DNA of 64,000 nucleotides, taken from Puccinia triticina (Eukaryota > Basidiomycota > Pucciniomycetes > Pucciniales > Pucciniaceae). Shown piece after piece: positions 57,785 through 64,000 of this stretch. Location: positions 5,022,001-5,086,000 of the forward strand of contig NC_070569.1 in NCBI RefSeq assembly GCF_026914185.1, read 5' to 3'. Both the position numbers and the translations under genes were made by a program. Position 1 is the first letter of the stretch, and every line of letters starts with the position of its first letter. Below the pieces are notes generated by a model that did no database searches, was not told the DNA's origin, and was given only the letters and a program-made list of their open reading frames with translations.

Positions 57785-58389
57785 TCATCGGGTTTTGATT
57801 TCAGTCAAAAGAGACCCATATGTGCCTTTGTTCAACTCCTTTATCTGTTGTGGGAATGATGTTAGTTCGGTATTCACTGAAACGCTTTGGAGTCAGATAC
57901 ACACCTTGTCGGTAGTCAACATCACATCACGTGCGCCACAAGTCATGGTTGTGGTCAAGGCTTGAACGTACGCCCCTGTAGACTTCCCGACGCAACTGAA
58001 AAGTCCCGGACTATTGGGAAAGTTTATGGCTTGAACTACTGCGATTTTTCAGAACCAACACTGTACATCAGTTATCGGTTACCGATGGGCAAGCAATTCA
58101 CTCCTTGATGACCAGTCTCATAAAAAATATCAAAATTCACATAATACTTACCAAAGAACTTCGTAGTACGAAGCCTATCCCTTTCCAATCCGTCATTGGC
58201 ATTGAGATCGTTGTCAGTGACTGGTCTGCTGCAATAACCCACGACTCTTGCTTGTATTAAGGGATCCGGATTAGCGACGTCGCTAGGCAGGGGACAATTA
58301 AACGTTTTGGGCATTTTGGTTGTGCGGCAATCGACATGACTAACAATCGAGAATACTGTGAGTAATGTTATCAAAGTTAAGAGCTGCAT
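57785..58389 (-). CDS. Candidate secreted protein (possible effector), 3 exons, 143 aa
   Basis: No family was recognised. Exons on the minus strand: 58389-58152, 58038-57905, 57844-57785; phases fit exactly (432 nt). Intron 1 (113 bp) has a perfect GTAAGT donor. Intron 2 (60 bp) has GTGTGT, the branch site CTAAC and the acceptor CAACAG. The protein starts with a clear signal peptide (MQLLTLITLLTVFSIVSHVDC; cleavage about residue 20). The mature part is about 120 residues with several cysteines, in contexts FNCPL, GYCSRP, FSCVGK and MTCGA. Without splicing the frame would end at 58072. A longer start at 58521 adds 44 basic residues and would bury the signal peptide, so I chose the ATG at 58389. 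Small size, secretion and cysteine content are typical of rust effector candidates; this role is inference only. Confidence 0.72.
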
Positions 58390-58464
58390 GGTGTGATTTA
58401 AAATCTTGCAAAGTTTATGAATATCTAATATAGCGCGAAAGGGAAAGGGAAAGGGGCGTCTAAT

Positions 58465-58489
58465 GGCCAGAGTTCTCTGGCCTTTTATG
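58465..58489 (-). promoter_or_regulatory. TATA-like box with abutting palindrome upstream of the secreted-protein gene
   Basis: On the minus strand CATAAAAGG (58481-58489) lies about 95 bp upstream of the start codon. It overlaps the perfect palindrome GGCCAGAG-TT-CTCTGGCC (58465-58482). This is a plausible core promoter and factor-binding site. Confidence 0.4.
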
Positions 58490-58902
58490 CGTGCAGAATT
58501 CATTTCCCTTAGCGACCTCACCCGGCCGGTTAACTTCTAGGACCGGTATCTAGCAATCGAGTCGAATCTTGGTCTGTCTTCCAGTGGATCGAGCAACTGG
58601 AATCCGTTCCTCGAATAATGCATCACCGAGGGCTGGCTGTCATTCGAACAACACGCCTATAGGTGCTGACTCCGGTTGCAACATCGAGTTGACGCGCGGA
58701 GTCGCGCAAGAGACAAACCTCACTGGAAAGAGAACATGACCGAGCGGGTTGCATGGAGTCTCGATCACGACGTGCTCGAGGCAAGAGCATCGCCGACAGC
58801 CTGCAGGGGCGATGCAACATGTGGTTTAATTTCGCCAGTGGTTGAGCAACACAAAAAGTTATAGCCAAAACTGACATGTTTACCCGCACTGCAGAATTCT
58901 AA

Positions 58903-59111
58903 GGGCCTGTACCATGGGCCTCAATTTTGAAAAATTTCAACTTTTTTTGCCCTGTACACCAAAATTGAAAACTAGTGGAGGGTTCAAATGTTGAAATTCT
59001 TCACATTTGGGCTCCAGCCTACATTTTGGCCAGGCTCAGTTTTTGTCCCAAGAAATTTTGAGGCAAATAAATTTGGAAAATTTCAATTTTTGTGCCCTAT
59101 GGTACAGGCCC
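58903..59111. mobile_element. Harbinger-like MITE, GGGCCTGTACCAT family (209 bp)
   Basis: The terminal inverted repeats are GGGCCTGTACCAT and ATGGTACAGGCCC, flanked by TAA (58900-58902 and 59112-59114). A TAA duplication and GG-rich ends fit PIF/Harbinger. The element is non-coding. Confidence 0.75.
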
Positions 59112-59140
59112 TAAAACTGCTCGGACAGCCTGATCTGAGA

Positions 59141-59347
59141 AGTGGAGGACTTCCCGTCAAGTCTGGGAGCCTCCCAGATCTCAATTTACACACCCAAATT
59201 CTTAATTTTTGACCAAAAGGGAAATGTTTTCCTAGCCCTACAGTTCATTACTTTCATCTGCACTGGTTGAGTTTTTGATAGGTGTCTTAATTTAGGATTT
59301 AGAGAGGCATCTAGAGCTCTCTAAATGATGACGGGAAGTCATCCAGT
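59141..59347. mobile_element. MITE, GGATGACTTCCCGTC family (207 bp)
   Basis: The terminal inverted repeats are AGTGGAGGACTTCCCGTC and, on the opposite strand, ACTGGATGACTTCCCGTC (16 of 18 match). Another copy lies in inverted orientation at 62223-62436, and diverged copies lie at 35010-35221 and, split, at 35640-41500. Confidence 0.7.
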
Positions 59348-59534
59348 TGTAATTGGGCAGACTTTGTCCAACAAGTTCTAATCTATATTAATGTGGAGAC
59401 ACCGGACCCAAATTACTTAACTTCATTAATAGATTCCATGAGGCATGTGGCAGCGGGTCCCCATGGGAGGCACCCAAGAACCAGTGGATACTGCAGCTAC
59501 CTGTAGCAGTAGCCGTGGGCAGCAAATGCGACTA

Positions 59535-59770
59535 TCAGTATATTAGCGGTTTAACATTAAGCGGACCAACAGGCCCACTGGAAAAAAAAAACTGCCAGCA
59601 TTTCCCCAGCTGTACAATTATTTCACAGGTGCAAAAAACCCTGGAACGCTTGATTCTTTGAGCAATTGGCGCCAAGCAAGAGCCAAGCGGTGACCTCCCA
59701 TACTCCACACACCCTCCCTTTTTATACCTTTCCCCCATCCTCAACTGACCACAATATCTCCCTACCCTTT
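59535..59770. repeat. Dispersed repeat, copy 2
   Basis: This is the counterpart of 150-400. The order of shared blocks (CGGTTTAACATTAAGCGGACC-like start, GCAATTGGCGCC, TATACCTTTCCCCCAT) is the same. Confidence 0.55.
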
Positions 59771-59986
59771 TTCTTTTTCCAATCCCACCACACTTCTCAA
59801 CCACTTCCCCCTCCATTGTCTGTGTGTGCACGATCATCAAACTTCCATTTTCATATTGTAGCTGAGGTCATTCTCCTAATGCAGGAAGCTGAGACTATTT
59901 CCCGGCAAACTGTTGAAGTGTCAATCTAGCACTGCTTAATTACACATTGTTGCTTATACATCCAATCACCATTGGAGGCAACTCCA

Positions 59987-60459
59987 AACGGTGGGCCAGC
60001 TACGCTAACTGTAGCGTTAGCGTGGCGTAGCGTAGCAGAATTCCGCTAAATTTTAGCGTAGCATTAGCGGATTGCGCCTTCTCTGCGCTAACGCTACGCG
60101 CAAAGGGTGCGCAGCTAATTTAGCTGTTAGCGTAGCGTTAGCGCAGATGCGCGCAATTGCGCTAACGCTACACACGCAGGGCGCAAAAGAGCGCGCGCTA
60201 CGGTGCACCACAGTGCTTTTAGCTGAAAAAAGGCCCTTTTTCCCGCTAAAAGCGCTGTAGCGCAGCGTAGCGTAGCGTAGTGACTGTAGCGGAGCGCTAA
60301 CACTAACAAAGAATTGGCGCCCTGTTAGCGCCGCTGAAACGTAGCGCAGCGTAGCAGCGCTAACACTACTCAAAATGGGCGGGCGCTTTTTGCCACTACG
60401 CTAACGCTAAGTGGCACTGTAGCGTAGTGTAGCGTAGTGTAGCGTAGCGGCCCACCGTT
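59987..60459. mobile_element. hAT-like non-autonomous element filled with CGCTA repeats (473 bp)
   Basis: The terminal inverted repeats are AACGGTGGGCC and GGCCCACCGTT. GCAACTCCA flanks the element on both sides (59978-59986 and 60460-60468); the true duplication is 8 or 9 bp. Ends of the type GGTGGGC with an 8-bp duplication are typical of hAT elements. The interior is almost entirely permutations of GTAGCGTAGCG and GCTAACGCTA. Confidence 0.68.
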
Positions 60460-60517
60460 GCAACTCCACACATCATCATAAGCATACATCTACTGTATTC
60501 AACTGCAACATAGTAAT

Positions 60518-60519
60518 GT

Positions 60520-60561
<42 letters not shown>

Positions 60562-60588
60562 TATGTGAGTTCAACCCTCACAGTACAT
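60518..60588 (+). tRNA. tRNA-like sequence, probably a pseudogene or SINE head
   Basis: A 71-nt cloverleaf can be drawn. The acceptor is GTGTACT with AGTACAT, the D-stem GCTC with GAGC (A-box TAGCTCAATGG), and the T-arm GTGAG-TTCAACC-CTCAC. The anticodon stem has a C-C mismatch and the loop lacks the conserved U33, so function is doubtful. A second T-arm-like hairpin (GTGGG-TTCAACA-CCCAC) follows at 60594-60610. Confidence 0.45.
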
Positions 60589-60662
60589 GAGGTTGTGGGT
60601 TCAACACCCACTTCACTTGGACCTTTCTTTTCACTTGTTCAATACAAATGACTGAGTCCCAA

Positions 60663-61078
60663 GATATCATGTCTCTGCAGCCCATGCCACCATCCAGAAA
60701 AAATGATTTTTGCCAATGCCAGGAAGCTGAGACCGGGTGCCAGAAATGGAGTCCCAAATATTTACAAAGAGTCTGTTTGTCATTTCTGGGACATTGGACC
60801 ATTTCCAGGGATACAATGTTTGCCTTGGCCTCACCAATTCCTTGGAAGAGGATGTTCACCAATTCCCCAGGATATCATGTTTCTGCGGCCCATGCCACCA
60901 TCCCGGAAGAGGATATTTGCCAATTTGGGGAAGCTGAGACCAGGTCCCAGAAACGGAGTCCCAATTATTTACAAAGAGTCTGTTTGTCATTTCCGGGACA
61001 CTGGACTGTGTCCAGGGATACAATGTTTGCCTGGGCCTTGCCAATTCCTTGGAAGAGGATGTTCACCAATTCTGGCAA
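60663..61078. repeat. Tandem duplication, period 208 bp
   Basis: Two units start at 60663 and 60871, each beginning GATATCATGT and ending near GATGTTCACCAATTC. The period is not a multiple of three, so the unit is not a protein repeat. Confidence 0.75.
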
Positions 61079-61249
61079 TCTCAGACCGCGTACCGCAATA
61101 GGCCTATAAATCTTTCCTCCCATCTATCCAATCCACTCTATAAAATTTGCCTGCACTGGTCCAATGAGGATCCTATTTTTGGGAACTCATGGCTCTCATT
61201 CAATGGCATTCTGAATCTTGATTCTGTCTCTGAATTAGGGCCGCGTGTT

Positions 61250-61508
61250 GATCCCTCCATTACACATGAACTCCTTATCAAAAATGTTGTCCTCTTTTCC
61301 TGATACATTGCTGGACAAATTGAGCGCACCATCCATGTTGTTGTGAGATATTTTCATACCATAAATCTGTGACCGCGCATTGAGCCCGCCATTACACATG
61401 AAGTCCTTATCAACAATGTTGTCCTGTTTTCCGGATACATTGCTGGAGAAATTGGGCACACCATCCATGTTGTTGTGAGATATTTCCATACCATAAATCT
61501 GTGAAACA
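61250..61508. repeat. Tandem duplication, period 132 bp
   Basis: Two units are aligned at ACACATGAA (61262 and 61394). On the minus strand the units stay open and would encode a 44-residue repeat. However, most differences between the units change the amino acid, which argues against selection on a protein. Confidence 0.7.
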
Positions 61509-61655
61509 CAAGGTTGAGATGCCAAGCAAAACATTGTCACGTTTCTCTGAGGATGCATTTGTGTTATACAAGGTTATTTGCCGTGTCTCAGCATGATGCC
61601 GATCTCTTTGGTTGTCTTGCCATAAAATAAAGAAAAAGTGACATTTTTTGGTTAA

Positions 61656-61805
61656 GGCCCCGTTTGGAGCCAATGTAATTTGGGCGGTATATGAGTTTTT
61701 TTGTGTGACATCCTATGTGACATCTGATCAGGTCTGCCAAAACTTGATCAGATGTCACAAAATTCCAGATTATATCACACAATTATATCGGCTCCAAACG
61801 GGGCC
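61656..61805. mobile_element. Harbinger-like MITE, GGCCCCGTTTGG family, copy 1 (150 bp)
   Basis: The terminal inverted repeats are GGCCCCGTTTGG and CCAAACGGGGCC, flanked by TAA (61653-61655 and 61806-61808). A long internal dyad (GACATCTGATCAG and CTGATCAGATGTC-like) lets the whole element fold. It is non-coding. Confidence 0.85.
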
Positions 61806-61973
61806 TAATTTTATAATTACATGATATAGCAAGAATGGTCACAGGGTGGCAGAGCCACCCTTAAATCCTAGTGTATTTTGTGCCCGCTGTGAGTGCTGAT
61901 GCCAACTGTGTGCACCACAAACCCTGGCTGCTACGCTCACTGACAATCTTCTTTTAAATTTACCATTTTAAAC

Positions 61974-63026
61974 AAGGGTCAACGGAACCTTTATGCACAC
62001 CAAAGAAATACCACACACCATTTTTGGTGGGCACACCCATGCACTCCAACAAATTGGAGTGCCCACCCATGCACACCAAAATATTGGAGTGCACACCAAA
62101 AAAAATTGGAGTGCACACTCATGCACTCCAAAAGGTTGAAGGGCACACTCACACTCAATCAAAAACCTTAATTTTGATTCCATGTGTTTGCAATCCGAAA
62201 ACCATGGTCTGTGCACCCACACACTGGATGACTTCCCGTCGTCATTTAGAGAGCTCTAGATGCCCCTCTAAATCCTGAATTAAGACACCTATCAAAAACT
62301 CAATCAGTGCACATGAAATTAATGAACTGTAGGGTTAGGAAAACATTCCCTTTTTTGTCAAAAATTAAGAATTTGGGTGTGTAAATTGAGATCTGGGAGG
62401 CTCCCAGGACCCAGACTCGATGGGAAGTCCTCCACTATCTGATTGGTTATTGCATTTCTTGTTATTCATTTCCCATCACTGCAATTTTCTAGCAGAATTG
62501 GAGTGCACATTCTTTGACTCCAACCTTTTAGGAGTGCACCATATATAAAAGCAAGCAGAACCAAATTGCATACATATCAAGAAAAATAGAAAGTGTTTTG
62601 ATTGCTTATAAAGGAAAAGAAAACAAAAACAGCATTATTTCACATCCAAATATGATTGTTTGTTGACTATGTTATTGTGTAAAGACAAATGAATACGCTA
62701 CCTGATCTAGAGATGGCCATTGGCACCCGCTGGCGGGTACCTGCCACTCTTTAGCAGGTAGCTATCTGCCCCTACAGGCAACCATTGCAGGTGCAAAGCT
62801 ATATTCTTGACTTTTTACCAAAATTGAACACCCCAAGCCTGCTGGCTGGCACTTCCCAAGGCATGAAGTACCTGCTGAAGAGTTGCAGGTACCCGCCCGC
62901 GGGTGCCAATGGCCACCTCTAACCTGATCAGGTAGTGCATCAGTGTGCACACCATGGTTTTTGGAATACATGAACACTAATGCACACCAAAAAGTATTTC
63001 TTTGGTGTGCATACAGGTTGACCCTT
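61974..63026. mobile_element. TIR element with nested MITE (1053 bp)
   Basis: The ends are AAGGGTCAAC and GTTGACCCTT, followed inward by TATGCACACCAAAGAAATAC-like sequence on both sides. A 4-bp AAAC flanks it (61970-61973 and 63027-63030). The interior has many GTGCACACC repeats and a copy of the GGATGACTTCCCGTC MITE (62223-62436). It is non-coding and the class is unknown. Confidence 0.55.
62223..62436. mobile_element. MITE, GGATGACTTCCCGTC family, nested copy (214 bp)
   Basis: This is an inverted copy of 59141-59347, with ends ACTGGATGACTTCCCGTC and GATGGGAAGTCCTCCACT. It lies inside the TIR element 61974-63026 and is therefore the younger insertion. Confidence 0.72.
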
Positions 63027-63334
63027 AAACAATGTTTTGAGAATCCAGCAAGCTGTCCCAAATTGTGTGCTTCTGAGCAAGCAAAACAACTCCCTCATAC
63101 CTTAAAATGGCCTCTCAAGTTTTGTGGATTTCTGTTTTGAACCCTACTTTTGGAAATTTGCCAATGTTTATGGTGTTTGAAATTGCATAAGATTTTTTTA
63201 CATAAAATCATAAACTGAAATTTTGGCTGGAAGATGTCACTTTAAGTTTTGTGCACACTGACATCTCCCAGCCAAAATTGGCTTTATGATTTTATGTAAA
63301 CTGTGACATATGCAATTTTGAACACCATAGTTAA

Positions 63335-63573
63335 AGGGTTGGGCTTTAGGCACACCAAAAAAGGTGTGAACTGCGGACCACTCCAAGATTGCTGGTTTTG
63401 GCGTGGCAGGGTGTTCACTCCATACCAGCCTGGAGTGCCGCATTGGGCACTCCAAATGGGGGCTGGTTTTGGAGTGAACAATCCTCCACTCCAAAAATCT
63501 TGGGGTGGTCCGCAGTTCACACCTTTTTTGGTGTGCATCCGGCATTTTTTTGGCGTGCCTAAAGCCCAACCCT
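63335..63573. mobile_element. Foldback MITE, AGGGTTGGGCTTTAGGC family (239 bp)
   Basis: Long inverted repeats start AGGGTTGGGCTTTAGGC and include AAGGTGTGAACTGCGGACCA on both arms. A perfect 6-bp duplication AGTTAA flanks the element (63329-63334 and 63574-63579). Confidence 0.75.
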
Positions 63574-63667
63574 AGTTAAACCTGTTTTTTTTTTTCTAGT
63601 TATCAATGCCTACAGTTATGGTGTTCAAAGTGGAAATTATAAAATTTTCAATACATAAAATCATTAA

Positions 63668-63828
63668 GGCCCCGTTTGGCTGCCGCGTTATACGTCATAA
63701 ATGGTTGAATTTATGACACGCAACCCCCGGGGGCTTCAAAGTTTTGGTGGCAATGGGGGGCAAACTTTGGGTCGCGGCATCATAAATTCAACAATTGATG
63801 ACATATAACGCGGCAGCCAAACGGGGCC
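63668..63828. mobile_element. Harbinger-like MITE, GGCCCCGTTTGG family, copy 2 (161 bp)
   Basis: The ends are GGCCCCGTTTGGCTGCCGCG and its complement, flanked by TAA (63665-63667 and 63829-63831). It shares only the terminal 12 bp with copy 1, so the two are different subfamilies driven by the same end sequence. Confidence 0.85.
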
Positions 63829-64000
63829 TAAACTTTCAAGTGATGATTTCATATGTACCATTCTAGAAATATTGCTCTAATTTGAGTGCTTGGGTGGAAC
63901 ATATTTTTTTCAGCTTAGAATTTTATGATTTTATGGTGTTATGATTTTATGCAAGACAACTTTGAACACCCTAAGTGTAGACCTCAACTGTGAAGGGCTT

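Noticed and set aside
58072..58521. Unspliced 149-codon version of the secreted protein
   Set aside because: It would start 44 residues before the signal peptide and end just after a perfect GTAAGT donor. The three-exon model explains the sequence better.
61235..61558. Protein with a 44-residue tandem repeat
   Set aside because: The 132-bp units stay open, but most differences between them are non-synonymous and the frame has no start context or homologue. A DNA-level duplication is the simpler reading.

Overview
The window is nuclear DNA of a filamentous basidiomycete, most likely a rust fungus (Pucciniales, Puccinia-like). The evidence is the set of fungal genes with many short GT-AG introns, a small cysteine-containing secreted protein, and a very high load of retrotransposon LTRs, MITEs and other short non-autonomous elements between widely spaced genes. 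The lineage is my inference; no marker gene was available to prove it.

I could build seven protein-coding genes: (1) 3916-5240 (+), a 412-residue protein of unknown function; (2) 5910-8766 (-), a secreted lysophospholipase/phospholipase B in 11 exons with an apparent one-base frameshift; (3) 21762-26320 (+), the mitochondrial DNA polymerase gamma, with a mitochondrial presequence in exon 1 and an unusual internal duplication; (4) 27719-29627 (+), a flavin-dependent amine oxidase of the amadoriase/saccharopine oxidase type in 7 exons; (5) 47462-49319 (+), an ERT1-type Zn2Cys6 + PAS regulator of gluconeogenesis; (6) 53814-56450 (-), a Crz1-like C2H2 factor of the calcineurin pathway with a PxIxIT-like docking motif; (7) 57785-58389 (-), a 143-residue candidate secreted protein. 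They look like independent transcription units, not a cluster. Genes 1 and 2 are convergent; genes 3 and 4 are in tandem.

The rest is mobile DNA. 35683-41422 is a complete but coding-defective Ty1/copia element (796-bp LTRs, 5-bp target duplication), with a solo LTR of the same family in opposite orientation at 34027-34787 and a remote LTR relic near 51130. Two 595-bp TRIM elements (19256-19850, 20979-21573) have perfect 5-bp target duplications and a copia-type half-tRNA primer site. Two solo LTRs of another family lie at 14167-15128 and 16470-17444. A Ty3/gypsy integrase relic lies near 31130-31630. DNA-transposon-like short elements include Harbinger-type MITEs (TAA duplications), a mariner-like TIR element (TA), a hAT-like CGCTA-rich element (8-9 bp duplication), and a peculiar TTAA-bounded family capped by GC-rich hairpins. 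tRNA-derived repeats, palindromic minisatellites and low-complexity tracts fill much of the remainder.

The most interesting observations are the tandem duplication of the linker block in DNA polymerase gamma, the chain of splice-bounded mini-exons of identical length conserved in three diverged copia LTRs, the TTAA hairpin-capped elements, and the paired TRIMs, one of which sits 188 bp upstream of the polymerase gamma start codon.
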